Positions 41,446 through 50,187 are shown, counted from the first letter of the stretch. The stretch is 64,000 nucleotides of DNA from Arthrobacter sp. zg-Y919 (GCF_030142045.1 NZ_CP126242.1:372001-436000); one strand, 5' to 3'. Notes: generated by a model from the sequence alone, not told the origin. Numbers and translations are program-made.

Positions 41446-42312
41446 TTGAATCGCGCCGCACGTAATGCCATGGTGGTGGAAAATCTTCCACTGGTTGGTT
41501 ATCTCGTATCCGAAGTCTGTGCCAAGGCCACGCATCTTTCGCGTGATGACCTGGCCTCCGCCGGATCTATTGCCCTTATAACGTCGGCGGATTCCTTCGA
41601 CCCGGATCTGGGGGTGCCTTTCGGCGCCTATGCCCGGCGCCGGATTGTGGGTGCCTTTGCGGATGAAATGCGTTCCAATGACTGGGCGACCCGCTCGGCC
41701 CGTCGCCGGATCAAAGAGACCTTGGCAGTAAAGGAAACCCTTACTGCCGCCCTGGGCCGCACTCCGAACGTCGATGAGATTGCCTCCGCCTTGGGTGTGG
41801 ACCGCACCGTGGCCGAGGATGCGCTCTCCGATGCCTCCCGCACTGTGTCCAGCCTGGATGAATCAGTGACGGACTTCCTCGTTGCGGACATGCCCTCTCC
41901 GGAAGGCTCCCTACTCGCGTCGGAACGCCTGAAGTACCTGCAGGCCGCCGTCGCCGCGCTGCCGGAGAAGATGCGGTATGTAGTGGAAGAGATTTACTAC
42001 CACGACCGCACGGTCAAGGAAATTGCCGAAGAGCTTGGCAGTACACATTCAGCTGTGTCCCAGCAGCGGGCCGAAGCGGTCCGCCTCCTCCGCGACGGCC
42101 TGGGGACGCATTACTCCGACACCAGTGCGGCGCCGGAACTCCAATCCCGGATTGCCCCGGCCCGCCGGAATGCGTACCTCACCTCGGTGGGGGACCGCAC
42201 TGCGGGCGGTATTACCCGACACCACCTGGCGCCGGCGCTGCCCGGAACCCGGGGTCTGATTCCAGGGCTGCCGGACGGTCGGCCGTCCTCTATTAACCCG
42301 GCTGCTTCCTAG
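41446..42312 (+). CDS. fliA: flagellar sigma factor, FliA/WhiG (sigma-28) type
   Basis: About 288 residues. Region 2 (ENLPLVGYLVSEVCAKATHL, DDLASAGSIALITSADSFDP, FGAYARRRIVGAFADEMRS), region 3 (ARRRIKETLAVKETLTAALG) and region 4 (YHDRTVKEIAEELGSTHSAV) are typical of sigma-28. A Pro/Arg-rich C-terminal tail follows. The start is uncertain: TTG 41446 follows GGGGGT, ATG 41470 lacks a ribosome site, and TTG 41407 lies in a palindrome. It should recognise the five matching promoters found in this window. No FlgM gene is adjacent. Confidence 0.9.
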   Translation: MNRAARNAMVVENLPLVGYLVSEVCAKATHLSRDDLASAGSIALITSADSFDPDLGVPFGAYARRRIVGAFADEMRSNDWATRSARRRIKETLAVKETLTAALGRTPNVDEIASALGVDRTVAEDALSDASRTVSSLDESVTDFLVADMPSPEGSLLASERLKYLQAAVAALPEKMRYVVEEIYYHDRTVKEIAEELGSTHSAVSQQRAEAVRLLRDGLGTHYSDTSAAPELQSRIAPARRNAYLTSVGDRTAGGITRHHLAPALPGTRGLIPGLPDGRPSSINPAAS

Positions 42313-42357
42313 GTCCTCCGTAGGAAAAGAATTTCTCAAATTCTTTTTCGAAACTCC

Positions 42358-42385
42358 TAACACCCATCGGTGCTCCGGCCGATAG
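42358..42385 (+). promoter_or_regulatory. sigma-28-type promoter of fliC
   Basis: TAAC (42358-42361), 16-bp spacer, GCCGATAG (42378-42385). Start of transcription expected near 42392. Confidence 0.82.
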
Positions 42386-42394
42386 CTATGGTTG

Positions 42395-42414
42395 CAGGCC
42401 CACGGATGGGCCTG
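42395..42414 (+). promoter_or_regulatory. flagellin leader hairpin with CsrA-like loop
   Basis: CAGGCCC / GGGCCTG stem with the hexaloop ACGGAT, beginning about three bases into the transcript. The ribosome site downstream is ACGGAGGA (42431-42438). GGA in a hairpin loop plus GGA over the ribosome site is the layout of CsrA-controlled flagellin leaders. Confidence 0.65.
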
Positions 42415-42445
42415 TTAGTACAGCCCACTCACGGAGGAATACATC

Positions 42446-43339
42446 ATGGGTTTCACAATCGCCACAAACGTTTCATCGCTCAATGCCATGCGCAACCTGA
42501 CGCTCAACCAGAGTGCACAGGCAAAGTCGGTGGAGCGTCTCTCCAGCGGCCTGCGTATCAACCGTGCTGCCGACGACGCAGCCGGCCTGGCCATCTCCGA
42601 AGGCCTGAAGAACCAGGTCTCCGGCCTGCAGGTTGCCGGCCGCAACGCCCAGGACGGCATCAGCCTCGTCCAGACCGCTGAAGGCGCCCTGACCGAGGTG
42701 CACAACATCCTCAACCGCGTTCGCGACCTGTCCGTACAGGCAGCGAACGATACCAACAACACCGAGTCGCGTGCAGCCATCCAGAAGGAAATCACCGGCC
42801 TCGGTGAGGAACTCGGCCGAATCGCCAACAGCACCAACTTCAACGGCATCCAGCTGCTGGACAACACCCACGGTACGCCTGCTACGGGTGTAACGGCTTC
42901 GCTGAAGATCCAGGTCGGCGCTGACGGCGGTGCTCTCAAAACCGCCAACAACGAGATCACGATCAACCTCGCGAACGTTTCAGCGGTTGCTACCGCTGTG
43001 CAGGGAATTGACATCACCGGAACGGAGGCAGCTCCGCTCTCGAGCGTCGAAAGCCAGGCTGCCGCTTCTACTGCCATCGAGACACTGGATGAGCAGATCA
43101 CGAACGTATCCACCGCCCGCGCTGACCTGGGTGCCACGCAGAACCGCTTGGAGTCCACCGCACGCTCCATCGCGGTCTCCGTGGAGAACCTCTCCTCGGC
43201 CAACTCCCGCATCCGCGACACGGACATGGCACAGGAAATGGGTAACTTCACCAAGTCCCAGATCCTGTCCCAGGCCGCTACCGCCATGCTGGCCCAGGCC
43301 AACCAGATGAACTCCGGTGTTATGCAGCTCCTGCAGTAG
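42446..43339 (+). CDS. fliC: flagellin
   Basis: 297 residues. The D0/D1 helices are conserved at both ends (MGFTIATNVSSLNAMRNLTL, VERLSSGLRINRAADDAAGL, and at the C-terminus NLSSANSRIRDTDMAQEMGN to SGVMQLLQ). The short central part (about 140-195) means a minimal filament surface domain. Strong GGAGGA ribosome site. Codon use is strongly biased, as expected of a highly made protein. It is transcribed from its own sigma-28-type promoter with a structured 54-nt leader. Confidence 0.96.
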   Translation: MGFTIATNVSSLNAMRNLTLNQSAQAKSVERLSSGLRINRAADDAAGLAISEGLKNQVSGLQVAGRNAQDGISLVQTAEGALTEVHNILNRVRDLSVQAANDTNNTESRAAIQKEITGLGEELGRIANSTNFNGIQLLDNTHGTPATGVTASLKIQVGADGGALKTANNEITINLANVSAVATAVQGIDITGTEAAPLSSVESQAAASTAIETLDEQITNVSTARADLGATQNRLESTARSIAVSVENLSSANSRIRDTDMAQEMGNFTKSQILSQAATAMLAQANQMNSGVMQLLQ

Positions 43340-43413
43340 CAGATCGGGCAACACCTGATTCATCAGCAGTAAGAACCACCAGCAGTAACCGCAGTACCGG
43401 CAGGTGAATGGCC

Positions 43414-43462
43414 GCTGGCGGCGGGGAAACATGACTTGGACCTCACGCTTCCCGCTGCCAGC
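43414..43462 (+). terminator. possible terminator/attenuator after fliC
   Basis: GCTGGCGGCGGGGAA pairs imperfectly (one G-U pair and one bulge) with TTCCCGCTGCCAGC. No T tract, so low confidence. The rest of the 225-bp fliC-fliD gap shows only a short GCAGGACCAG direct repeat near 43488. Confidence 0.4.
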
Positions 43463-43564
43463 CCATTCCCTGCCTTCTGTTTGTCACGGCAGGACCAGGC
43501 AGGACCAGGTAGGGCCCCGTAAGACATCAGCAAGACTCGGCAGGACTTCTCAAGGAGCATTTCC

Positions 43565-44899
43565 ATGGCGCTAGGCATTGACGGGCTGATCAGTGGCATC
43601 GACACCACCGCCATGATCGCTGACCTGATGAAGATCGAAGCCCGCCCGCAGAAGATGCTGCAGGACAAGGTGGCATCCAACCAGCTGTTCGTGACGGCAC
43701 TGCAGAACCTCAACACCAAGGTCGCGTCCCTGACCGAGGCCGCTGGAAAGATCGCCAAAGCAGGCGGCACCGACCGGTACGCCGCCGTCACCGGTGCGGA
43801 CAGCGTCAAGGCAACCGTGAAGGCGGGAGCCGCCGCCGGCTCGCTGGACCTCACCGTCAACAAACTGGCCACAGCCCAGGTATCCCTTTCAGCCGCCATG
43901 GCGGCCTGGCCCAACGGAGACGCCCTCGCCATTTCCGCAAACGGGACCATCACCGAACTGGATACCGCAGGCAAAAGCCTGGACGAAGTCATCAGCACGG
44001 TCAACAAGGCCAACCTCGGCGTCACCGCGGTCAAGATCGCCGCGGGGAACGTGGACGGCGTAGCCCAGTACCGGATGCAGTTCACCGCTGCGGAGACAGG
44101 TGTGGCCGGAGCGTTCACCGTGTCCCAGAACGGTAGCGACCTGGGTGCCATTCGGGCCGGACAGGATGCCGAAGTTACCCTGTGGGCCGGCGTCGCCGGT
44201 GCGGAAACGAAAATCACTTCTGCCACCAACACCTTCGCGAACCTGATGCCGGGCGTTGATATCACCGTCTCCGCGGTGTCCACGGATCCCGTCACCGTGG
44301 CTGTCAGCCGCGACAGCAAGGCGATTTCCGACGTAGCCGCCTCCTTGGTTGCCGGTCTGACGGACGTCTTCGGCTACATGGACCGGAACTCCGCCGTCAG
44401 TATCGATACCTCCGACGGCGTCACCAAGACCGTTGGGGGAGTCTTCACCGGGGACTCGAGTACCCGGTCCCTGAAGCAGTCCATCATGGATGCCGCCACC
44501 GGAGCCTTGGATGGACGCTCGACGTCGGACATCGGTATTACCCTGACCAAATACGGGACCGTCGAGTTCGATGCCGAAAAGTTCGCCGCTGCCCTCGCCG
44601 ATGATCCCGAGAAAACCCAGGCAGCACTGCAGGCCATTGCCGGCCGGGTGGAGGCTGCGGGCAAGGCAGCCTCTGATAAGTACGACGGGTCCATTACCAA
44701 GCGGATCACGGGCCAGGAATCCACCGTGAAGTCCCTCAACAACCAGATCGAGGAATGGGACCGCCGGCTGGCCTCACGGGAATCCACCCTGAAGATGGTC
44801 TGGTCAAACCTGGAGGTCAAGCTGGGCTCCCTGAACAGCCAGATGGACTGGCTGACCGGCCAGCTGGACTCCCTCTCCGCTTCCTCGAGTAAGAAGTAG
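43565..44899 (+). CDS. fliD: flagellar filament cap FliD
   Basis: 444 residues. The N-terminal LGIDGLISGIDTTAMIADLM with KIEARPQKMLQDKV, and the C-terminal ITKRITGQESTVKSLNNQIE with EWDRRLASRESTLKMVWSNL and LGSLNSQMDWLTGQLDSL, are the FliD ends that form the cap ring helices. FliD caps the filament tip and helps flagellin fold. AAGGAG lies upstream of the ATG. Followed 2 bp later by fliS. Confidence 0.94.
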   Translation: MALGIDGLISGIDTTAMIADLMKIEARPQKMLQDKVASNQLFVTALQNLNTKVASLTEAAGKIAKAGGTDRYAAVTGADSVKATVKAGAAAGSLDLTVNKLATAQVSLSAAMAAWPNGDALAISANGTITELDTAGKSLDEVISTVNKANLGVTAVKIAAGNVDGVAQYRMQFTAAETGVAGAFTVSQNGSDLGAIRAGQDAEVTLWAGVAGAETKITSATNTFANLMPGVDITVSAVSTDPVTVAVSRDSKAISDVAASLVAGLTDVFGYMDRNSAVSIDTSDGVTKTVGGVFTGDSSTRSLKQSIMDAATGALDGRSTSDIGITLTKYGTVEFDAEKFAAALADDPEKTQAALQAIAGRVEAAGKAASDKYDGSITKRITGQESTVKSLNNQIEEWDRRLASRESTLKMVWSNLEVKLGSLNSQMDWLTGQLDSLSASSSKK

Positions 44900-44901
44900 C
44901 C

Positions 44902-45339
44902 GTGAACACGTCGATGGCGGCTAAACGGGCCGAATATGCGCGCAATGCGGTGTTGTCGGCCTCGCCGGCCCGTCTGCTGACCATGCTGTATGACCGGCTG
45001 CTGCTGGACCTGGCCCGCGCCGAAACCGCGCAGCAGAACGAGGAGTGGCCTCTTGCCTCGGAGAACCTGCTCCATGCCCAGGCCATCATTACCGAGCTGC
45101 TGGGCACGCTGAAAACGGACGTGTGGGAGGGCGGGGAAAACCTGCACGCCATCTACACGTACTCACTTTCCACCCTGCTCAACGCCAATATCGGCCGTGA
45201 CGCGAAGCTGACCCGCGAGTGCATCGACCTGCTTGAGCCCATCCGCCTGGCCTGGCACGAAGCATCCGCCCAGCTCCCCGCCGCCGGTGCCGCCCCCGCC
45301 GCAGCGGGATCTGCGGGAGGGGTCCTCGGTGTCGGCTGA
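44902..45339 (+). CDS. fliS: flagellar export chaperone FliS
   Basis: 145 residues. ARNAVLSASPARLLTMLYDR (about 14-33) and the LLLDLARAETAQQ and ENLLHAQAIITELLGTL helices are the FliS signature; it binds the C-terminal helix of flagellin and prevents early polymerisation. The last 20 residues are Ala/Pro-rich. GTG start at 44902 directly after fliD. Overlaps the next gene by 11 bp. Confidence 0.93.
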   Translation: MNTSMAAKRAEYARNAVLSASPARLLTMLYDRLLLDLARAETAQQNEEWPLASENLLHAQAIITELLGTLKTDVWEGGENLHAIYTYSLSTLLNANIGRDAKLTRECIDLLEPIRLAWHEASAQLPAAGAAPAAAGSAGGVLGVG

Positions 45340-45673
45340 ATCAGTGGAGCCGTACCGCAGCCCTGCGGAGCTCGCAGGCTTCATGCTCTGGGAAGAAGTT
45401 CTCACCCAGCTTGAAGACAACCTGGAGTCCTTCCTTGAAGGACAGTCATTGACCGAACAGGCACGCGGGGTCGCCGCCGACTGGGAACCCCCGGCCGAAC
45501 TCGGCCCGCTGCCGGAGGCCCTCATTCCGCGCGCCCGGATGCTCGCCAAAGCGCAGTCCCGGGCCTACGCGCAGCTGCGGAATGAGTCGCGGATCAACCG
45601 TAAACAATCCCAGTTGATTCGAAGTGTTCCCGGCCCGCCGCCGTCGGCTGTTTACCTCGAAGTTGATGGCTAG
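45329..45673 (+). CDS. hypothetical flagellar protein in the FliT position
   Basis: 114 residues, helical and charged (AELAGFMLWEEVLTQLEDNL to ESFLEGQ, later ARMLAKAQSRAYAQLRNESR). I choose GTG 45329, which has GGAGG nine bases upstream and overlaps the fliS end by 11 bp; longer readings would be antisense-like frames inside fliS. Its place after fliD-fliS is where FliT, the FliD chaperone, usually sits, but I see no clear FliT sequence match. A FliD or FliS co-chaperone role is inference. Confidence 0.72.
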   Translation: MSAESVEPYRSPAELAGFMLWEEVLTQLEDNLESFLEGQSLTEQARGVAADWEPPAELGPLPEALIPRARMLAKAQSRAYAQLRNESRINRKQSQLIRSVPGPPPSAVYLEVDG

Positions 45674-45753
45674 AAGCCGCTTAATACCAAGGCACCTTAC
45701 TTTTCCATATAGCGCAGGCCGGTAAAAAACCGAAAAGATTAAGCGATTACCGC

Positions 45754-45780
45754 TTACCTGCCTGTCAATTAAGCCGATAA
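45754..45780 (+). promoter_or_regulatory. sigma-28-type promoter of the flgB operon
   Basis: TTAC (45754-45757), 15-bp spacer, GCCGATAA (45773-45780); the best -10 match in the window. Transcription should start near 45787. Confidence 0.83.
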
Positions 45781-45787
45781 AGAATAA

Positions 45788-45826
45788 TGAGCACGGATAG
45801 CTCAAATAAAAGGCCACGGATCGGCC
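45788..45826 (+). promoter_or_regulatory. two leader hairpins with ACGGAT loops before flgB
   Basis: TGAGC-ACGGATA-GCTCA at 45788-45804 and GGCC-ACGGATC-GGCC at 45812-45826. Both present ACGGAT in the loop, the same word as the flagellin leader hairpin. They begin at the expected transcription start and look like a pair of CsrA-type sites. Confidence 0.6.
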
Positions 45827-45858
45827 GCACTGTCCCTTTAGCGAGAACTGGGTTCCAC

Positions 45859-46200
45859 GTGTTCGATTCCGTATCCTCCATTGCACTTCAAAGTGCACTG
45901 GACGGTCTTGCTCTCCGTCAGCGGACCATCGCGAACAACATCGCGAATGTGAATACCCCTGGCTACCAGGCCCAGCGCGTCAGTTTCGAAGATGCCCTCG
46001 CCAAGTCAGTGAAAGCCGGTAACGGAGCGGCCGCCGCCACTACCGAGCGTTCCCTTGAACCCACCCGCCTGGACGGCAGCAACGTCAACCTGGACACGGA
46101 AACCCTGTCCAATATCGACACGGTGCTGCGTTACCAGTTCGCTACCCAGGCCGTCGGCGGGGAAGCGAATTCCCTCCGCACCGCGATGAGGACCAACTAA
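45859..46200 (+). CDS. flgB: flagellar proximal rod protein FlgB
   Basis: 113 residues. VFDSVSSIALQSALDGLALR with RQRTIANNIANVNTPGYQAQ is the FlgB N-terminal axial motif, and the C-terminus ends TQAVGGEANSLRTAMRTN. I prefer GTG 45859 because it gives the usual FlgB start; no good ribosome site precedes it. The alternative is ATG 45787, which would be a leaderless start with a 24-residue extension. First gene of a long operon; stop and flgC start overlap by one base. Confidence 0.87.
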   Translation: MFDSVSSIALQSALDGLALRQRTIANNIANVNTPGYQAQRVSFEDALAKSVKAGNGAAAATTERSLEPTRLDGSNVNLDTETLSNIDTVLRYQFATQAVGGEANSLRTAMRTN

Positions 46201-46592
46201 TGACTTTCGATGCCATCGGCATTGCCGCAACCGGGCTGACCACGCACCGCAAGTGGCTGGACGCCGTCTCCGATAACCTGGCCAACGCCAACAATGTTTC
46301 CAGCACCGACGGTGCTGCCTTCCAGGCACGCTATGTCGTAGCTCAGGAAGGCCAGGAGGGCACCGGTGTCCGCGTTGCCGGCGTCGCATACGGCGACGCC
46401 GAAGGCCGGGTTGTCTACCAGCCCGACCATGCCCTTGCCGACGCCGAAGGCTACGTCCGTTACCCCGACATCGACCTGTCGGAGCAGATGGGCAACCTGA
46501 TCCTCGCCCAGCGCGGCTATGAAGCCAACGCCGCCGTGGTTGACCGTGCCAAGAGCACATACGAAGCTGCACTCCAGATTGGACGCTCCTAA
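46200..46592 (+). CDS. flgC: flagellar rod protein FlgC
   Basis: 130 residues. FDAIGIAATGLTTHRKWLDA with VSDNLANANNVSSTDGAAFQ at the N-terminus, and YVRYPDIDLSEQMGNLILAQ with RGYEANAAVVDRAKSTYEAA at the C-terminus, are the FlgC signatures. It forms the proximal rod with FlgB. TAATG overlap with flgB and one-base overlap with fliE. Confidence 0.94.
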   Translation: MTFDAIGIAATGLTTHRKWLDAVSDNLANANNVSSTDGAAFQARYVVAQEGQEGTGVRVAGVAYGDAEGRVVYQPDHALADAEGYVRYPDIDLSEQMGNLILAQRGYEANAAVVDRAKSTYEAALQIGRS

Positions 46593-46897
46593 TGCCCGTT
46601 CCCGCCATTGCCGCTGTCAGCAGCACCACGCCGACGGGCTACGTGGAAGCTCCAAAGCCGGCCGTCTCCACTGACGGTTCGTCCTTCGCCACCCAGCTCA
46701 CCGGCGCCGTGGACAACGTCACGGAACTGCAGTCGACTTCCAAGACCCTCGCCGTGCAGGCAGTAACCGGGGACCTGGATGACATCCATGCCGCGACTAT
46801 TGCCTCCACCCGTGCCTCCGTCACCCTGGAACTTGTCGCCGCCGTGCGGAACAAGGGTGTTGACGCGTTCAACGAGATCATGCGGATGCAGGCCTGA
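46592..46897 (+). CDS. fliE: flagellar hook-basal body protein FliE
   Basis: 101 residues. SFATQLTGAVDNVTELQSTS and the C-terminal GDLDDIHAATIASTRASVTL with ELVAAVRNKGVDAFNEIMRM match FliE, the adaptor between the MS ring and the rod. One-base overlaps at both ends tie it to flgC and fliF. Confidence 0.93.
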   Translation: MPVPAIAAVSSTTPTGYVEAPKPAVSTDGSSFATQLTGAVDNVTELQSTSKTLAVQAVTGDLDDIHAATIASTRASVTLELVAAVRNKGVDAFNEIMRMQA

Positions 46898-48489
46898 TGC
46901 CCGGACCCATGAGCGCGATGACCGGACGGCTGGGCAAGACTGCCGGTCAGTTCACCCTGGCGCAGAAAACCATCGCCATTATCGGCATCGCCGTGGTGGC
47001 CCTGGGCATCGCGCTGCTCGCCTCCTGGCTGACCAAGCCTTCCTACACACCGCTGTTCTCCGGGCTTGAGGCTACGGATGCCAACAGCATTGTCGAACAG
47101 CTCAAGACCGACGGCGTTCCCTACGAGGTCGCCGACGGTGGTGGAACCATCATGGTTCCCGAAGAGCACGTGTACGACCAGCGGCTCAAGGCCGCCGGTG
47201 CCGGCCTGCCTTCCGAATCCACCGGCGGCTATTCGCTGCTGGATGAAATGGGCGTAACGTCCTCCGAGTTCCAGCAGTCCGTGACGTACAAGCGGGCGCT
47301 GGAAGGCGAAATCGCCAAGACCGTGGGGGCCATCGACGGCGTTAAGAATGCCTCCGTGCAGCTCGCCATCCCCGAAGACACCGTTTTTGTCTCGGAAAAG
47401 TCGGATCCAACGGCGTCGGTGTTCGTTGAAACCCAGAGCTCGAAGACCCTCAGCGCAGACCAGGTGTCCGCCATCGTGCATCTCACCTCGGCCTCAGTCG
47501 ACGGCATGCAGTCCACCGACGTCGCCGTCATCGATGCCAGTGGCACTGTGCTGTCCGCAGTCGGCACCGGTGCCACCGGGTCAGCGGACAAACAAGCCAC
47601 GGATTATGAGGAGCGGGTCTCCGCCTCCGTTCAGACCATGCTGGACCGAGTGGTCGGCCCGGGCAACGCGACCGTAGCGGTTGCAGCCGATATGAACTAC
47701 GAGTCCGCCAACCGGGTGGAGGAATCCTTCACCGCGCCGCAGGACACCCCCGCGCTGAACGAAGCCACCAGCACCGAGGAATACACCGGCGGCGCCGGCG
47801 GTGCCGCCGGCATCCTCGGACCGGACAACATTGCCGTGCCTGGCGGAACCGGCGAGGACGGTGCCTTCCGCTCCGAGACGAGCACTAAGAACAACGCTGT
47901 GAACAAGGTGACCGAAACACGGGAAATCCCGGCCGGTTCCCTGAACCGCCAGACGGTCTCCGTGGCCTTGAACACCAACGCAGCCGCCGGATTGAATGTC
48001 GCGGACCTGGAAGCACTGGTCGGCACTGCCGCCGGCATCAATGCCGAACGCGGTGACGAGATCACCGTGGAGATGGTGTCCTTCAACGCGGACGGCGCCA
48101 CCAGTGCCCAGGACGCCCTGGCTGAAGCACAGGCAGAGGAAGACGCTGAACGCCGGGCCCAGATGCTCCAGATGGGAATCATCGTGGCCGGCGTTGTCCT
48201 GATCGTCATCCTTGCCCTGGTCGCCTACGCCATGCGCTCCCGCCGGCAGAACCGGGAAGCCATTGATATCGGCGAACTCCCGGAACTGGATCCGCTGGCC
48301 CCGCCCGCTGCCCTGGCGATGCTCAATGAGCCCGCACCGGCGGTCTCCACGGATACCGCGTCGATGCAGATTGTGGCCGCAGCGGTGGACCAGGACCGCA
48401 AGCGTGCGGAAATCGACGCATTGGCCGCACAGGATCCGGTCCGTACCGCGGATTACCTTCGCAACCTCATGGAGGAAAGCCGATCATGA
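46897..48489 (+). CDS. fliF: flagellar MS-ring protein FliF
   Basis: 530 residues. First membrane segment at about 27-46, periplasmic-type ring domains with PLFSGLEATDANSIVEQLKT, YDQRLKAAGAGLPSES, GGYSLLDEMGVTSSEFQQSV and LEGEIAKTVGAIDGVKNASV, second membrane segment at about 426-446, and a short cytoplasmic tail for FliG binding. It builds the MS ring in the cytoplasmic membrane. The stop overlaps the fliG start (ATGA). Confidence 0.95.
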   Translation: MPGPMSAMTGRLGKTAGQFTLAQKTIAIIGIAVVALGIALLASWLTKPSYTPLFSGLEATDANSIVEQLKTDGVPYEVADGGGTIMVPEEHVYDQRLKAAGAGLPSESTGGYSLLDEMGVTSSEFQQSVTYKRALEGEIAKTVGAIDGVKNASVQLAIPEDTVFVSEKSDPTASVFVETQSSKTLSADQVSAIVHLTSASVDGMQSTDVAVIDASGTVLSAVGTGATGSADKQATDYEERVSASVQTMLDRVVGPGNATVAVAADMNYESANRVEESFTAPQDTPALNEATSTEEYTGGAGGAAGILGPDNIAVPGGTGEDGAFRSETSTKNNAVNKVTETREIPAGSLNRQTVSVALNTNAAAGLNVADLEALVGTAAGINAERGDEITVEMVSFNADGATSAQDALAEAQAEEDAERRAQMLQMGIIVAGVVLIVILALVAYAMRSRRQNREAIDIGELPELDPLAPPAALAMLNEPAPAVSTDTASMQIVAAAVDQDRKRAEIDALAAQDPVRTADYLRNLMEESRS

Positions 48490-49586
48490 CCGAGCTTGCC
48501 ACCGCCCCGGCCGGGCTGTCCCTTGCCCAGGGCGCGCAGCCTTTTGCGATGGGCGGCGCCCCGGTGCAGGATGTCGACCCGGGCGAACTGACCGGAACCC
48601 AGAAGGCTGCCATCGTGCTGATGCAGCTGGAGACGTCCCGTGCAGCGGTGGTTATGCAGCAGTTCACCGAGGCGGAAGCGCAGTCGATTGCTGCGGAGAT
48701 TGTCCGGCTCCGGCGGGTTGACGCCGCTGTGGCTGAAGATGCCATCAACGAGTTCTATGAAATGTCCATTGAGGGCCGCCGCCGTGCCCACGGTGGACGT
48801 GACGTCGCGATGGGGCTGCTCGAAGCATCCTTCGGTATTGAACGTGCCTCCGGCGTGATGGAACGGCTTGCCTCCTCCATGGCGGGCAAGTCATTCGAAT
48901 TCCTCGAAACCGCTGAACCCACCCAGGTGATCGCGTTGCTGGACGGCGAACTGCCGCAGACGATCGCGCTGGTCCTTGCGCACATGCGGCCGCAGCGGGC
49001 TTCCGCCGTGCTGACCGGGCTGAGTGCGGATCTGCGCACCGACGTCGCGCAGGCCATCGCCACGATGGCCCGGGCCACCCCGGAGGCCGTGCGCGTGGTT
49101 GCCGAGACCCTGCGGGCGCGTGCTTCCGCCCTGGGTGCTGCGCGCGAAGCGTCCGATGCCATCGGCGGCGTGCAGCCCCTGGTGGAAATCATCAACCGCT
49201 CCGACGCGGTGACCGAGCGCGCCCTGCTTGAGGCCCTGGAGGACCGCGATCCGGACCTCGCCGAAGAGGTCCGCTCACGGATGCTCACCTTCGGCGACCT
49301 GGTCAAGCTCGAACGCCGCGACGTGCAGCTGGTGCTGCGCGGCATCGACGTGGGCACCCTGGCCCTGGCCATGAAGGGTGCCACCGAGGCTGTGCTGGAT
49401 GCCATCCGCACGAACGTGTCCGAACGCAACCGGGAGCTGCTCGACGACGAGATCAAGAGTTCCGGGCCGGCCCGCCTCTCGCAGGTGGAAGAAGCACGGG
49501 CCAACATTGTCCGGGCCATCCGCGAGATGGAAGCCCAGGGCATCATCGAGGTGCACCACGCGGACGAGGAAGAGTATGTCTACTGA
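48486..49586 (+). CDS. fliG: flagellar motor switch protein FliG
   Basis: 366 residues, slightly longer than usual because of an N-terminal extension of about 35 residues. LTGTQKAAIVLMQLETSRAA starts the N domain; EHPQTIALVL-like sequence (GELPQTIALVLAHMRPQRAS) is the middle domain; MLTFGDLVKLERRDVQLVLR and MLxF/charged torque helix with VDVGTLALAMKGATEAV-like sequence are the C domain. FliG couples MotA to the rotor. Overlaps fliF by 4 and fliH by 11 bases. Confidence 0.95.
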   Translation: MTELATAPAGLSLAQGAQPFAMGGAPVQDVDPGELTGTQKAAIVLMQLETSRAAVVMQQFTEAEAQSIAAEIVRLRRVDAAVAEDAINEFYEMSIEGRRRAHGGRDVAMGLLEASFGIERASGVMERLASSMAGKSFEFLETAEPTQVIALLDGELPQTIALVLAHMRPQRASAVLTGLSADLRTDVAQAIATMARATPEAVRVVAETLRARASALGAAREASDAIGGVQPLVEIINRSDAVTERALLEALEDRDPDLAEEVRSRMLTFGDLVKLERRDVQLVLRGIDVGTLALAMKGATEAVLDAIRTNVSERNRELLDDEIKSSGPARLSQVEEARANIVRAIREMEAQGIIEVHHADEEEYVY

Positions 49587-50187
49587 CGAACAGACGTTCT
49601 CGCGCCTGATCTACACCTCGCTGGGCGCCAAGGACGAAGCACAGCTCGGTGCACAGGTGGAGGCCCGCGGCCACGCCGCCGGTTATGCCGCCGGCCTCCG
49701 CGCCGCCGCCGCAGACACCGATCTGCTGCGCCGCAGTCTGCGCGAGCAGTACGACGACGAAATGCGCCGGGGACAGGAACGCATGAACCGGAGCCTCACC
49801 GCGCTCAACTCCGCCGTTTTCAGCCTTGAAGGCCGCACCGTGGCCCTGATTACCGACCTCCAGGACGCGCTGGCGGCCTCCGCCATCGATTTGGCCGAAG
49901 CGCTGCTGCGCCGCGAACTGGAACATGGCGACGCTTCCGCCCGTTCGGCGCTGGCCCGCGCCTTGGAAGGCGTTGACATCGACCTGGTGCAGCGCGTGCG
50001 CATGCATCCGGTGGACCTCGCGTCCCTGGACGAAGACACCCTGCGCCGCGCCCGGGTGGAATTTGTGGGCGACGCCGGCCTGCAGCGGGGCGATGCCGTC
50101 ACCGAATTCCCGGACGGCTACCTGGATGCCTCGCTGGGCTCCGCCGTCGAACGTGCCCGCACGGCTTTGCTGGGGGAGGACGCATGA
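49576..50187 (+). CDS. fliH: flagellar assembly protein FliH
   Basis: 203 residues. Gly/Ala-x-x-x repeat region (ARGHAAGYAAGLRAAAADTD), a helical middle and a C-terminal domain with RVRMHPVDLASLDEDTLRRA and SLGSAVERARTALLGEDA fit FliH, which regulates the FliI ATPase. I start at ATG 49576, inside the end of fliG; longer readings are shadow frames. The stop overlaps the fliI ATG (ATGA). Confidence 0.86.
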   Translation: MSTDEQTFSRLIYTSLGAKDEAQLGAQVEARGHAAGYAAGLRAAAADTDLLRRSLREQYDDEMRRGQERMNRSLTALNSAVFSLEGRTVALITDLQDALAASAIDLAEALLRRELEHGDASARSALARALEGVDIDLVQRVRMHPVDLASLDEDTLRRARVEFVGDAGLQRGDAVTEFPDGYLDASLGSAVERARTALLGEDA

